Shown: one piece after another, positions 45,612 to 56,208 of the stretch | Layout: each line of letters starts with the position of its first letter | Numbering within the stretch: position 1 is the first letter of the stretch | DNA from: Tritrichomonas musculus | Lineage: Eukaryota; Parabasalia; Tritrichomonadida; Tritrichomonadidae | Length of the DNA: 64,000 bases | Assembly: GCA_039105265.1 (NCBI GenBank) | Contig: JAPFFF010000041.1 | Span: forward strand, 186,001-250,000 | Direction of reading: 5' to 3' | Notes under the pieces: generated by a model | What the model was told of the DNA's origin: nothing | The model's database searches: none | The model's input: the letters and a program-made list of their open reading frames with translations, nothing else | Program-made: the position numbers and the translations under genes

Positions 45612-46640
45612 TTAATTGTCATCATTATCTTTTTCATCGTTGTCTTCAAAGTTGTCGTTGCTCTTAGTTTTTGTAACAATAACGCCATGAGTAACTTCGC
45701 TTTTCTGGTATACTTGAACATTTTGATGAACTTGAGTATGTTGTATTATTTGGCTGCCGTCATCACTTGTTGAAACACTTGTTTGATCTAAGTGAACATT
45801 GGAATTACTTGAATATTCATTTAAAGCATAATGAATAGCCCCTTGTATATCGTGAGTAGCAGTGGATTGATTTACTGGAACATGAAGTTCTGCAGAAGAT
45901 GACAATTCATGATTTTGGATTAGAAGATGTTGATTAGCAATTTGAGTGCTCATTTGTGAAGATTCGATGACTGCTGTGGAGTTAGATGATTGTTCTTGGT
46001 TATCTGCTTGTATTAAGCGAGCGTTTTGATTATTATCTGATTCTTCGTCTGATTTTTCAGTTTCATGATCATTTATTTGAGATTGTTCTGTTTCTATTGT
46101 CAATTCTTCGTTAGATTCTTCTTGAGAAGCTGCTGGCTGTTTTCCAGTAGATTGATTAATTTCTGAATCTTGGTTTGGCTTTTCAAATTCTTGGTCATTT
46201 GTCTGAGGTGAATGATCATTTTGAATTTGTGGTGTAGCTCTTTCTTGCAATTCAACTTGTTGATTAGAATTGTTGATCTCTGCCAGATCTTCTTCTTTCT
46301 CGTTTGTATCATTGTCTTCTTGATTATCCAATCGATCTACTTCATTATCTTCTATTCTAATTTCTCGTTCTTGAACTTCGTTTTGGATATTTGCTTCCTT
46401 GTTAACATCTTGATTATTTTCTTGCTCTTTAACTTGGGCTGGCTCATTATTCTCAAGTTTTGCGTCACGTTCTTGTGTTTCTAATTTGGAGATTTGGGGC
46501 TTATCTGTTAAACTATTTCTATTTGAAGATAATTGGTTTTCTTTATTAGTTAAGCTATCACCCTGAGTACAAAATAGTAAAAGCATCAAAATTACGGCTA
46601 GTACAACAAAGTAGATGAATACTGTGCCTAAAAACTCCAT
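45612..46640 (-). CDS. Q/E/N-rich single-pass membrane protein of unknown function
   Basis: An ATG at 46640 gives 342 residues. Residues 2-24 are a hydrophobic segment (FLGTVFIYFVVLAVILMLLL), either an uncleaved anchor or a signal peptide. The remaining part is acidic, low-complexity sequence rich in Gln, Glu, Asn and Asp with runs of heptad-like charged stretches, and from about residue 215 a Ser/Thr/Gln/His-rich tail ending in FEDNDEKDNDDN. No enzymatic motif is seen. Such proteins can tether or scaffold at membranes, but function is unknown. It is a complete frame with no obvious decay. Confidence 0.6.
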   Translation of the reverse strand: MEFLGTVFIYFVVLAVILMLLLFCTQGDSLTNKENQLSSNRNSLTDKPQISKLETQERDAKLENNEPAQVKEQENNQDVNKEANIQNEVQEREIRIEDNEVDRLDNQEDNDTNEKEEDLAEINNSNQQVELQERATPQIQNDHSPQTNDQEFEKPNQDSEINQSTGKQPAASQEESNEELTIETEQSQINDHETEKSDEESDNNQNARLIQADNQEQSSNSTAVIESSQMSTQIANQHLLIQNHELSSSAELHVPVNQSTATHDIQGAIHYALNEYSSNSNVHLDQTSVSTSDDGSQIIQHTQVHQNVQVYQKSEVTHGVIVTKTKSNDNFEDNDEKDNDDN

Positions 46641-47026
46641 TATTTATAATAAAAATTTTTTGGCCAAATATTAATTTTAAACGTAAAAACAATTATTTCA
46701 TTTTTTCTGGATAAATTTTCTAATTAATTGATTTTTTCAGTTCATATATTTATAAAATAAATCTAAAATTGCATATATTTTTTAAATTAATTTTTGTTAA
46801 AAAGATATATCAAAAACAATATAAAGCCTTTGAAAGAAATTTCATTAATCTATAGAATTGTTATAAATTCACAAATATTTAATAATTGATATTTATTTGG
46901 TATTTTATGGGATAAAAAATACTGATTTTGTAAATTATATTTTCAAAGATCATTTCAAATTTTATGTTTTATCAAATTTTCAATCAATTCAACCAATGAT
47001 AAATACAATTAAATGTAAATATTTTT
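46641..47026. other. AT-rich intergenic stretch
   Basis: Nothing is recognised between the membrane-protein gene and the element end at 47027. Confidence 0.5.
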
Positions 47027-48984
47027 AAAGGTCGTACAACTAAATTGAATAAAAAATAAAAAAAAATAAATTTATATTTATCTTAATAAATAATTTATTT
47101 AATAATTATAATATATAATATATATATTTTATATACAATATTATAAAATGTAAAGATTGAAATAAAGACTTTAATTAAAATTCAATATATATCGATTTCT
47201 TATATATTTGTATCATTTAAAAAATAAAGATGTCATCTGAATGGGTATAATATGTGTTATACAAATAATATTTTACTTTTTGACGAAATCCTTCAGTAAC
47301 TGAAATATTAGACTTTTTATATTTATGAAACCAATCAACTAAATCTTCATTTTTAGAAAAAACTGATATTTGATTTGGAATGTACCCCCAACTCGCTACA
47401 AATGGTTATTTTCATGTACGTTATATGTTAACAAGTTTTTTGTTAACCTGAAAAAAATAATTTTTTTATGGTTAACATTTTTTTCTCCTCATAAATACTC
47501 ATAAAAATATTCAATTTCTTTTAAATAAAATCAAATAAATGAAATATTTTTTAAATATTTACAATAAAACAAAGAGAATGACAATAAATTTTCATAAAAT
47601 TTTGACGATAAAATAACCAAAAAGTGACAAGAAGTCCATTTTTTACAAAAGCAAAAGCAATTTTTCAAACGCAATTTCCATTATACAAGCTTTTTTTTCG
47701 CATTTACTCGTCAACTAATCGATAGAGATTCATTTAATGTTTTATTAGAACCTTTGTAGCATGTTTTTGTCTTATTTTCAAAATTACATTTTACTTGTCG
47801 AGCCTTTTTTTACAGAAAATACTCTTTTTTTTCCTCAAGAGTTTCCTATATCTCTTTATTTGTTTTACTTTCAACCTAGCTTCTTTCTTATTTCCTCCTA
47901 TTTTAGAAAATCCAAGATTCACCTAGTTTTATATATGTAAATTGCTTTTTTTCTCAATTAATTTTCTTTTTTAAATTGTTATATAACCATTTTTTTTGTT
48001 TTTACTTATTTATTAAAGGCTATTGCCAATTAATCAAATATCAAAAAATAAATCTCTCAAATTCGATGATTTTATTCAATAAACCTACCAAGAAATCGAT
48101 ACTGCTAATAAAAATTTCGTTATATACTTTGCATTTACAAAAAAAATTCATTTTTATTCTAACCTTAAATTCTTTAGAGAAACCTCAAAATTTTATTTGC
48201 TTTTTTAATCGTGCTTTTTTTTCTTCCAAAATATAATATAGAACCATGCTCGCATATCTTTTACTTCTCTCTAAAATTTGCAAATAATATTATATTTTGG
48301 AAGAAAAATCAAAATTTTCAATTTCTGTTTCGATAGTTATTATCACCTTTAAAACTTATTTTTATTTTCTCATAACAGTTTTTAAAAGATTCAAAGCCGA
48401 ATAAGATATTTGCAATTTATTATCAGTAAATCAGGAAAAATTTTAGGACCGTATTTAAGTAAATATAAAAACATTAAATACTCAGAGCATATAATATTAA
48501 GGGATATGAAAACCTTTCATAACTCTTTTCTTTTATCACATTATTAAAATAATATCATTTTTACCTCTTTTTTTTTCCTTCATTTTTTTATCATATAAGC
48601 ATCTTTGCATGTAGTTAATAAAAGGTATATTTATTTTTTGAAAACTCTTTTTCTTCAGTATTTATTATTAATTTTTGTTTTTTGTACGTTTTTCTTATTC
48701 AATTTTCTCTCTCAATTTCATTCAAAAAAATAACGAAAAAATAACGTATCAAAAAATAACCATTTGTAGCGAGGAGGGGGTAATTCAAATATATTAGAGA
48801 GTAAATGCATATAAACAAAATTATATTCTTCATTGGACTCCTGTAACGTCCAATTTTTTTAAAATCATCATTTAATAGTTCAACAAATTCAATTTTTCGG
48901 CATTTTTGGCTAAAAAATGAATTTTTTTTTTTTTTTTTTTTCCAATAATAATAACTATTTTTATATAACACTTAATGTTAGATT
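47027..48984 (-). mobile_element. Truncated copy of the 60559-61419 element, interrupted by a mariner-like insertion
   Basis: The end AAAGGTCGTACAACTAAATT at 47027 matches the right end of the element at 60559-61419. Read on the minus strand, 48984-48783 and 47382-47027 are homologous to 60885-61055 and onward, together covering the right two thirds of that element. Homology stops at 48984, so the other end is missing. The shared coding remnant reads CRKIEFVELLNDDFKKIGRY and, after the gap, FSKNEDLVDWFHKYKKSN. The 1.4-kb interruption at 47385-48780 is described separately. Confidence 0.8.
47385..48780. mobile_element. Tc1/mariner-like element nested in another element
   Basis: The ends are inverted repeats reading CCCCC(A/T)(A/C)CTCGCTACAAATGG inward, about 36 of 40 positions identical, flanked by TA on both sides (47383-47384 and 48781-48782). 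The related element at 60559-61419 shows the empty site: its sequence passes directly from ttgaat to cattc, with tt in place of the target TA. The body is 1396 bp without an intact transposase; a basic segment like RLKVKQIKRYRKLLRKKKS is readable on the minus strand. The ends differ from those of the 21064-22798 element, so two mariner-type families are present. Confidence 0.85.
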
Positions 48985-49049
48985 GGAAATTTGGTGAAAC
49001 TGGTTGGATTTGAAATACAAAAAATGCTTTTGTCATTAAATTTGAATTA

Positions 49050-49440
49050 AACTGCTTCTCAGCGGTTGTACAACTAATTGAGAGATATTCAAAAGTTTAC
49101 ATTTATCTACTTTCAAAATTCAATTAGGTTGTACAACCGTTTTTTCATATTTAAATAAAAAAAAGGAATTTATGATTAGATTTGATTTATATAATAAAAG
49201 AAATGGAAATGTATGACAGTTTGTAAGCTAGTATTGCTGAATTGCTATATAATTTGGTAATGAGCCTATATTTATTTGAAATTTGATTATCATTAATCAT
49301 GGGAACGTTCTGAGTTACTCCAAAGTGCCATGTAATTTGCATCTATTTGTTGCGTTGGAACATTTTTACTAATGATACACGAGATTCTGATTAGCTTTCT
49401 CTAAGGAATACTAAATAAAAATGATTTGAATTCAATTATA
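49050..49440 (-). repeat. Dispersed repeat, copy 2 (inverted relative to 15420-15810)
   Basis: Read on the minus strand it follows 15420-15810 for about 390 bp. It includes an imperfect palindrome in which cggttgtacaac is answered by its complement (49061-49145) and the phrase gtatcattagtaaaaatgtt. It abuts the stop codon of the small gene at 49436-49828, so the insertion may have shaped that gene's 3' end. Confidence 0.6.
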
Positions 49441-49828
49441 ATTTTTTCTTTTGAAAATTTGAATGATGTAAAATTTTCTTAACGATGTCTGGAATATATT
49501 CTAATGACATTAATTTTTTTTGTAAGTTATTTATCTTCTTGGATTTTGTTCTTTGGACTTGCCTTAAACTCATAATTGGTAATATGAGGGTCAAAAGTAA
49601 ATATAAAGCGGCCGAAAGTAAAAATAATGTTATAAATATTTTCTTTGGACAGTCTGAGTATCTCCTTCCTTTTGGTTCAATATCTATTAAAGAATTTAAT
49701 TCATGTAATACATATCTTTGAGATTGGCGATAATTTTTTGATATCAATGATTGTGCAAATGGTGATGGAGATGATTCACTTAAACTATATAAGCGATATT
49801 GTGCTAAGAATGGCGAGTTTTCTTTCAT
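49436..49828 (-). CDS. Small single-pass membrane protein, unknown function
   Basis: The 130-residue protein starts at an ATG preceded by an initiator-like TCATT with its A six nt upstream, which supports a real gene. Residues 1-60 are polar, Ser- and Tyr-rich. Residues 64-86 form a membrane helix (IFITLFLLSAALYLLLTLIL). The C-terminal 44 residues are basic and Lys-rich (RTKSKKINNLQKK...), so by the positive-inside rule the C-terminus is likely cytoplasmic. No family is recognised. Confidence 0.5.
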   Translation of the reverse strand: MKENSPFLAQYRLYSLSESSPSPFAQSLISKNYRQSQRYVLHELNSLIDIEPKGRRYSDCPKKIFITLFLLSAALYLLLTLILPIMSLRQVQRTKSKKINNLQKKLMSLEYIPDIVKKILHHSNFQKKKL

Positions 49829-49831
49829 ATT

Positions 49832-49836
49832 AATGA
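49832..49836 (-). promoter_or_regulatory. Initiator-like element of the 49828 gene
   Basis: The minus strand reads TCATT; the A lies 6 nt upstream of the ATG, matching the trichomonad initiator TCA-pyrimidine-A/T that overlaps the transcription start. Confidence 0.45.
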
Positions 49837-50127
49837 TTTACGTTTACAATTTTTCATTTTCAGTTTAAGTATTAATTAAAAACGTAATACTTAAACGAAT
49901 AAACAGAATTTTGGAAATTGCGTCAAACGAATAAATTAACATTGTGAATATGATATACATTTAATACAGAAATATCATTACTATGAAAAAAAATTTGAGG
50001 GCGTTTGCATAAATAGGGCGAAGTGACAAAGCATTCAAATTTTCCCAGAAACTTTTTGATACACATCTCAAAAACCAATTATTCAAAAAGTGAAAGTGAC
50101 GATCAAGAAAGTGATCCTTGTATTCAG

Positions 50128-50162
<35 letters not shown>

Positions 50163-51021
50163 GGATAGGGAATAGTAATATTTATTCAAACTTCGACTCG
50201 AAACAGGCACAAAGAGCAACAGAATTTGATATAAATAATCTAAGACATTGATATTAATAACGATGCGACTCGATACTAACAATTTAACTGATTGATGCAG
50301 ATGACGACACAAACCAATATAAATGAATACCAAAATAGACATAAAATTTGGGGATCCATGAAATACTTAATAGTAAAAGTGCAGGAGCAAGATATGAATT
50401 TTATTCTGAAATAAACATCATTTAAAATATTCTTCTTTATTTCGACTTATTTTCATTTGACATCCCACTTTTTCAATATGGACCCCTCAAATCTAATTTT
50501 TTTTTAACTTTTTCAATATATGCTCTAGATTGTTCATCATACTCTTAATGAAATAGTTCTTCATAATTTTATCTATATAATTTTTAATCTACTCTCTTTT
50601 TGACTTTCAATGAAAACCTTTCAATAATATTCTCATGTTAAAAAACTATGATTAAATTACAATTGAATTTATTTAATTGAATATAAACAAATTTTTATTA
50701 AAATAAAATGCAGTAAGGTAAATAGAATCATATTTGGCAAACAAATGAAAATACTGAAAGCTCCCAAAGTAATTTGTAACAACAAATACAATATCTTTTT
50801 TATTTCTTGCTTAATGATTTTTTAAAAATTTGTTAATATATTTAAACACCATGCATTCACAGATTCCATCATTAAACCGATATCAATAAAAATAACTATA
50901 AGAAATAGGAATAATATTTTGAAATAGTATTAAAAAAATTTATTAAAAGTAACGATAAACATATGGATTGAGGTAAAACTAAAAAATAAAAAGGCTTCTC
51001 TTATTTAAATTTGCTTGTAGT
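49837..51021. other. Intergenic stretch with a long poly-A run
   Basis: A run of more than 30 A occurs at about 50129-50161, preceded by a short polar coding-like stretch (SESDDQESDPCIQ). No intact gene was found. The minus frame that ends in poly-Phe is simply this run read backward. Confidence 0.45.
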
Positions 51022-51567
51022 TCAATATTTTGTACTTGACATAAATTCCCATGAACCTTCAAGGGCCTCAAGACGGAAGACTAATGAAAGAATTGGTGGC
51101 TGCTTTTCAAGAGCTGGCGTTGCTTTATAACCGAAATGTAGAAGTGCGCCTTGGTATAAACCTAATAAAAAGTATCCGTATGAACGGAACCAAAATATTG
51201 ATTCTGGTGACTGCTGTTGGCTTCCAGGGGTTATAATACTATTGAACCATGATGGTAATTTATCTGAAAAAGTGAGGTTAAGTACTTTTTGGGTATTTAA
51301 ATTCTTTACGGCAGTAACGTTGAATAAAGATTGAGTAAAACGGCCTGCAAGAAACTTGCAGATATCTTCAAGGCTTTCAATTTCAGTAGTATCGCGTCTA
51401 CATATTTGTGAAGCCATCGCAAAGCCTGTTTTGATACCAAGATTGCAAACGTTAAGTTCAACGTGAGTGTTTTTGTCTGTCATGTTCTCAAATTTTTTCT
51501 CAAATTCGTGTATTGCTTCTGTTACAAGGAGCTGTGGTAGTGGATTAACAAACTTATCATCACTCAT
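51022..51567 (-). CDS. TRAPP complex subunit, Bet3/TRAPPC6-like
   Basis: The 181 residues from MSDDKFVNPL (second ATG; a 19-residue extension to 51624 is open but hydrophobic and outside the family region). The pattern is that of TRAPP Bet3-family subunits: an N-terminal helix (LLVTEAIHEFEKKFENM), LGIKTGFAMASQICRRD (the LGY..G.rL region), LEDICKFLAGRFTQSLF (the leimKFi.k.fW..lF region of Trs33/TRAPPC6), and YGYFLLGLYQGALLHFGYKA (the cG.irGaL..lG region). TRAPP tethers vesicles and activates Rab GTPases at the Golgi. The family call is from remembered pattern only; the member is more likely TRAPPC6 than C3 or C5. Confidence 0.55.
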   Translation of the reverse strand: MSDDKFVNPLPQLLVTEAIHEFEKKFENMTDKNTHVELNVCNLGIKTGFAMASQICRRDTTEIESLEDICKFLAGRFTQSLFNVTAVKNLNTQKVLNLTFSDKLPSWFNSIITPGSQQQSPESIFWFRSYGYFLLGLYQGALLHFGYKATPALEKQPPILSLVFRLEALEGSWEFMSSTKY

Positions 51568-51839
51568 TTGAACAATTCTGATTTTCAATTGATATAAAAA
51601 AAGTAGGTCAATTAATTTACCCAAAAAGGCTAATTAATTTCTGCATTGATATATCTTATTATTATTTTAGAATTTAATTAATATTTTTTAATTTTTCATC
51701 CAAAAATAATTAAACAGTTTTTTCAATTATATTGAAAAAATGAGAAAAAAGTAACATACCATTTCATAAGTTTATTTTTTTGGAAAAATCTACATTCAAA
51801 ATTTTTTTGGAAAAAATTTTAAAATTTTATATATTGAGG

Positions 51840-52352
51840 ATGCAAAGTAATCGCAAAAAATCATATCAAAGCTATAAATTCAAAAACAGAAACGAGTTGC
51901 AAGAGGTTTTTCAAAAATCATATCAAACGCTCGATAGACATTACCAATTGAAAATGATGAATCCAATCGTTCAGTATCTTGATCAAAATGGAATTCATGA
52001 ATACGAAGATTTTATTCTATTATTAAAAAACAATGGATTTAGATCATGCGATATTCATAAATTAATAGACGATTTTCAAGTTTATATAAATGCGAGTAAA
52101 TCCATCAATAATAAAATTAATTGGATCAAACATAGAGAATTACAAAAATCAAATGCAGGCGAAAAAAACATCATACTCAATAGACTAGCAATAGAATTCC
52201 CAAACGAAATTCTTTTTTTCACAAATGATTATTTGATACGTAATTTTCCAAACAAAACAAATAAGAATACTTTTATTCAAGAATTTAGATCAAAGATAGA
52301 ACATTTGAATAATACAAGACAGATAAAAGCTTTTTTAAAACATTTCGAATAA
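51840..52352 (+). CDS. Unknown 170-residue basic protein
   Basis: The first ATG of the frame is at 51840; the open frame extends to a TTG at 51780, which I do not use as a start. The protein is helical and basic, with many Lys, Asn and Gln residues, for example YKFKNRNELQEVFQKSYQTL and FRSKIEHLNNTRQIKAFLKH. No membrane segment, signal or known motif is seen. It ends 160 bp before the kinase-LRR gene on the same strand, but the two are probably transcribed separately, as is usual in trichomonads. Confidence 0.45.
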   Translation: MQSNRKKSYQSYKFKNRNELQEVFQKSYQTLDRHYQLKMMNPIVQYLDQNGIHEYEDFILLLKNNGFRSCDIHKLIDDFQVYINASKSINNKINWIKHRELQKSNAGEKNIILNRLAIEFPNEILFFTNDYLIRNFPNKTNKNTFIQEFRSKIEHLNNTRQIKAFLKHFE

Positions 52353-52512
52353 GTTTTTAAGCAAATTTAATACTGTTTTACTATATTTAAACCATAAGAA
52401 TAACATATGTTTACCAATTCTGTTTTTGACTCTATTTCGTTTTTTTTTTTTTTTTGTTAACCATACTGAAAAAAATTTCAAAGAAAAAAACGTTATATTA
52501 TTTTTTTGATAA

Positions 52513-55500
52513 ATGAAGAATATTTTTTTAGATCTCAATAAATTTGAAGAAATAGGTAAAATTGGTGAAGGCGGTTTTGGAGAAGTTGTCAAAGTAATAA
52601 AGAAGGGAACAAATCAAATTTATGCAGCAAAAATTTCGAAAAAAAAAATGGATAAAGGATCGAAAGAAGAACTCATGAGTTTATTACGTGAAGTTAATTT
52701 ATTATCACAAATGAATCATCCATCCGTTCTCAAATTTATTGGTTTTAGCTCAGTTAATTTTAAAAATAAATCTCATCCTGTCATTGTTACTGAATTTTTA
52801 TCAAATGGCTCATTAAAAGATATCTTAGATCAAGAGAGGCAAGGATTAGCTCCGCAAGGATGGGACAATACTAAAAAACTAATCACTTTATACGGAATTG
52901 CCTCAGCAATGGCATATTTACATTCCAATAATATTATTCATCGTGATTTAAAACCAGAAAATGTACTCGAAAATGAATATTTATTTCCAGTAATTTCCGA
53001 TTTTGGCCTTTCGAAAGTTAATCATACCAATGATCAATCAATGACACAACAATCCGTAGTATCTTTAAAAGGAACCATAATGTACATTGCTCCAGAAATC
53101 CTTGCATCTAACGAATACTCAAAAGAAGGCGACATTTATGCATATGGCCTTTTAGCATATGAGGTCATAACAGGCCAAAAGCCGTATGAAGAAATTCTTA
53201 CACAATACCAACTAATTTCGAAGCTTCAAAAAGGTGAAAGACCATTTATTAGTGAAGATACACCTGAATGTTACAAAGATCTCATTGAATCATGCTGGTC
53301 ACAGAATCCGTTAGATAGACCTCCTTTTGAGCAGATTGAACACAATCTTAAAAATGACGAAAGGTTTCGTATTGATGAATTTAATATTGTTGAATTTGAA
53401 GATTATACGGAATTGATCAAAGAGGCACATGCATCCTTTGAATCAAAGAAACCGTTTAATATCGATCAAATTTTGAAGCAAGGTGAAGAAAAGAATTCCT
53501 TTAAAAAAGTCATTTTAAACATCCAACATAAAGCTATTGGTCAAAAAGTTCATGAAATTGATCCAAATGAGCTCGAGACGCAAAACATAATGGAAAAGCT
53601 TTCCAAGACGAAGAATTTGAAAGATTTACCAGAAGAAACGATAGATCTCATCAAATCACAAATAAATCAAGGATCATCAGATACCAGAAAGTTTTTCCTC
53701 TATCCTGACATGATTGAAATGCTGCACAAAAATGGTTCATTGAAATCGAGCAATTTTCAACATTTATTGAAATTTTTTGACAAGTTGTCGATAACAATCA
53801 ATTATCCATCGGACAACTTTGATGAGATAATGAAGGACATACACAAAATCAAGAAAAAAGTTTCAGACACAACGGTTAAGGTCAATATTTCTGAGCTCAA
53901 GGTCATTGACAAAAAGTTGTCTCAAAACACCGTGATTGACGTAATCTATGCGAATCCGCCTCTGGAAACAATTGAAAGTGAAGCTTTCCGTGGCTGCTCG
54001 TCGCTGATTGAAGTGTCCTTGCCATTCACTTTGACGACGATAGGCAACTTTGCCTTCAGCGAATGTTCATCGTTGAACAAAATCGCCATTCAAAACAGCG
54101 TCACTTCAATTGGCGCATACGCATTCAATGAATGTTCGTCACTGACTAAGTTTGAGATTCCGCCATCTGTTGTTAGCATTAATGAGTACACGTTCAATGG
54201 CTGCTCGTTCTTGAACCAAGTGACCATTCCTTACTCCGTTAAATCCATTGGCCCAAATGCATTCAATGAATGCAAGAATCTCATTGAATTGAAGCTGCCT
54301 TCGTCAATAGACTCTATCGCTGAACATGCCTTTAGCGAGTGCTCATCGATCACTAACTTAGCCATTCCGCCTAATATCAAAGAAATCGATAATTTCGCAT
54401 TCGCTGAGTGCTCGTCATTGACTGAAGTAAGAATTCCTAATTCTGTGTCATCTATCGGTAACGGTTCTTTTAGAGGTTGCTCGTCTCTGAAAAAGTTGAT
54501 CGTTCCTAATTCTCTCCTTCAAATCGGCGACAATGCTCTTGCTAACTGCACTTCCTTGGAGGAGTTCGTCATCCCTCCTTCAATCACGAAAATCAACGAT
54601 GGCTGTTTCAATGGTTGTAAAGCATTGAAAAATATTTCAATACCTTCTTCGGTCATTGAAATTAAAGATCACGCTTTCGAGGGATGCTCTCAACTGACTG
54701 AGATCAATATACCTTCATCGGTGGCAGTCATCGGTTCTTATGCTTTCAATGAATGTTCGTTACTTGAATCAATTGAAATTCCTTCTTCAGTAACCGAAAT
54801 TAACGAGTTTTCTTTCGGTTGTTGTTCAAGATTGTCTAAAATAACCGTTCCTTCATCAATCACTAGAATTTCATCCTTTGCTTTCAGTGAATGCTCGTCA
54901 CTTGAATCGATTGAAATTCCTTCTTCTGTGGCTAAAATTGATTGTAACGCTTTTTGCGGTTGTTCATCATTGAAAAAGTTGTCAATTCCTAATTCAATAA
55001 CTGAAATTGAAAGCTACTTGTTCGCGGAATGCTCTTCCTTGATTGAAATAAGCCTGCCTTCTTCTGTTACTAAAATTGGCGATTATGCATTCTGCGGATG
55101 CATTTCTCTCAAATCCATTGAATTCCCTTCTTCTTTAATTTCAATCGGTAATTGGTCGTTCTTCAATTGCTCAGAATTGAAAGAATTAAAGATCCCTTCC
55201 TTGGTGGAATCAATCGGTGAATCAGCTTTCAGCAGATGCTCAGCACTATCTAAAATATCAATTTCTTCTTCGGTTAAAAGTATAGGTAAATATGCTTTTA
55301 GCGGCTGTTTATCCCTTGAAAAAGTTGACATTCCTCCTTTAGTGAATTCCCTCGAAAATGGAGTCTTTAGTGCTTGCAAATCTTTGGATAAAATAATCAT
55401 TCCTTCTAACGTGAGAAGAATAGGTGGCTTGGCTTTCAAAGGTTGCTCATCGTTGAAAAATATATCAATTCCTAATTCGATCGTAGAGATTGGAGAAAAG

Positions 55501-55614
55501 GCGTTTTCTGATTGCACAGAAATAACCGAATTATCAATCCCTTCAATATTGAAAAAATCTCTTCTGCATAAATATTTAGGAATTGACAAAGAAGTCTTAA
55601 TCAACTATATTTAA
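52513..55614 (+). CDS. TKL-type protein kinase fused to BspA-like leucine-rich repeats
   Basis: The 1033-residue protein has an N-terminal kinase domain (about 10-280): Gly-rich loop GEGGFGEVVKV, Lys40 in YAAK, HRDLKPEN with Asp145, DFG with Asp163, APE at 193-195, and RPPFEQI at the end. A helical linker follows (about 285-485). The C-terminal half (about 490-1010) is 23 LRR_5/BspA-type repeats of 23 residues, with the pattern AF.eCssL..i.IPssv..Ig. An active Ser/Thr kinase with an LRR ligand-binding platform is expected. There is no signal peptide or membrane helix, so it is intracellular, unlike secreted BspA-like adhesins of Trichomonas. The LRR DNA is GC-richer than the kinase half. The stop overlaps TAAA. 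Confidence 0.92.
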   Translation: MKNIFLDLNKFEEIGKIGEGGFGEVVKVIKKGTNQIYAAKISKKKMDKGSKEELMSLLREVNLLSQMNHPSVLKFIGFSSVNFKNKSHPVIVTEFLSNGSLKDILDQERQGLAPQGWDNTKKLITLYGIASAMAYLHSNNIIHRDLKPENVLENEYLFPVISDFGLSKVNHTNDQSMTQQSVVSLKGTIMYIAPEILASNEYSKEGDIYAYGLLAYEVITGQKPYEEILTQYQLISKLQKGERPFISEDTPECYKDLIESCWSQNPLDRPPFEQIEHNLKNDERFRIDEFNIVEFEDYTELIKEAHASFESKKPFNIDQILKQGEEKNSFKKVILNIQHKAIGQKVHEIDPNELETQNIMEKLSKTKNLKDLPEETIDLIKSQINQGSSDTRKFFLYPDMIEMLHKNGSLKSSNFQHLLKFFDKLSITINYPSDNFDEIMKDIHKIKKKVSDTTVKVNISELKVIDKKLSQNTVIDVIYANPPLETIESEAFRGCSSLIEVSLPFTLTTIGNFAFSECSSLNKIAIQNSVTSIGAYAFNECSSLTKFEIPPSVVSINEYTFNGCSFLNQVTIPYSVKSIGPNAFNECKNLIELKLPSSIDSIAEHAFSECSSITNLAIPPNIKEIDNFAFAECSSLTEVRIPNSVSSIGNGSFRGCSSLKKLIVPNSLLQIGDNALANCTSLEEFVIPPSITKINDGCFNGCKALKNISIPSSVIEIKDHAFEGCSQLTEINIPSSVAVIGSYAFNECSLLESIEIPSSVTEINEFSFGCCSRLSKITVPSSITRISSFAFSECSSLESIEIPSSVAKIDCNAFCGCSSLKKLSIPNSITEIESYLFAECSSLIEISLPSSVTKIGDYAFCGCISLKSIEFPSSLISIGNWSFFNCSELKELKIPSLVESIGESAFSRCSALSKISISSSVKSIGKYAFSGCLSLEKVDIPPLVNSLENGVFSACKSLDKIIIPSNVRRIGGLAFKGCSSLKNISIPNSIVEIGEKAFSDCTEITELSIPSILKKSLLHKYLGIDKEVLINYI

Positions 55615-56208
55615 AGATTACCAAAAAATTATTTTTTGTTTTATATTTTAATATGAATTTTATATTTGGAAATAGATTGCTAACTTTGCGTTTTAAAATG
55701 GCACTAGTACAGAAATTATTAGTTTTAAATAAAGATGATATTATATTCAGAATAGCATATTTCAATAATTTTATTAAAATAATTATACATTTACCAGATA
55801 TTAAACATCATTTTGCAGTAAAAAAAGCTATTACTTAAGATTCAATGCTATTAGAATTTAAAATTTCATTAAATTATTAAATAGAATAAATTTACTTTAT
55901 TAAACTATTTCATACTAATTAGTAATCAGCTTTTCTTATTTTTTTTAATTTTTCAAATCATAATTGTCTCATTTCATTATGATTTTTTTGAAAAACCTCA
56001 ATAAACCTTCTATTTTTTGCTTAAAAACATTTATTAATAGCTATATTTTATTATTTTTAATTACTTATACAGAATATCATCCCATTTTTTGAATATCTAT
56101 TAATAAATATGGAAAACGGAGATCATGCTTTTCATTAAATTATGTATAAAAAAAAAATCATTATATGAATTTAAAAATATAATTAAAAAATATGCGACTT
56201 GTATATGT
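55615..56208. other. Intergenic region between two convergent genes
   Basis: A 61-codon frame from ATG at 55653 is AT-driven, hydrophobic and unsupported. Nothing else is recognised. Confidence 0.4.

Noticed and set aside
47976-48236. 86-codon plus frame within the nested mariner-like element
   Set aside because: It is a shadow in a decayed element and does not resemble a transposase.
50124-50342. Minus-strand frame ending in poly-Phe
   Set aside because: It is created by reading a poly-A run of more than 30 bases; no family features.
51780-51839. TTG-initiated extension of the gene at 51840
   Set aside because: TTG starts are not expected in this eukaryote; the first ATG was used.
55083-55604. 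Minus-strand 173-codon frame within the LRR region
   Set aside because: It is an antisense shadow of the regular 69-bp LRR repeats.
55653-55838. 61-codon frame after the kinase-LRR gene
   Set aside because: It is short and AT-driven, with no motif, initiator or homolog recognised.
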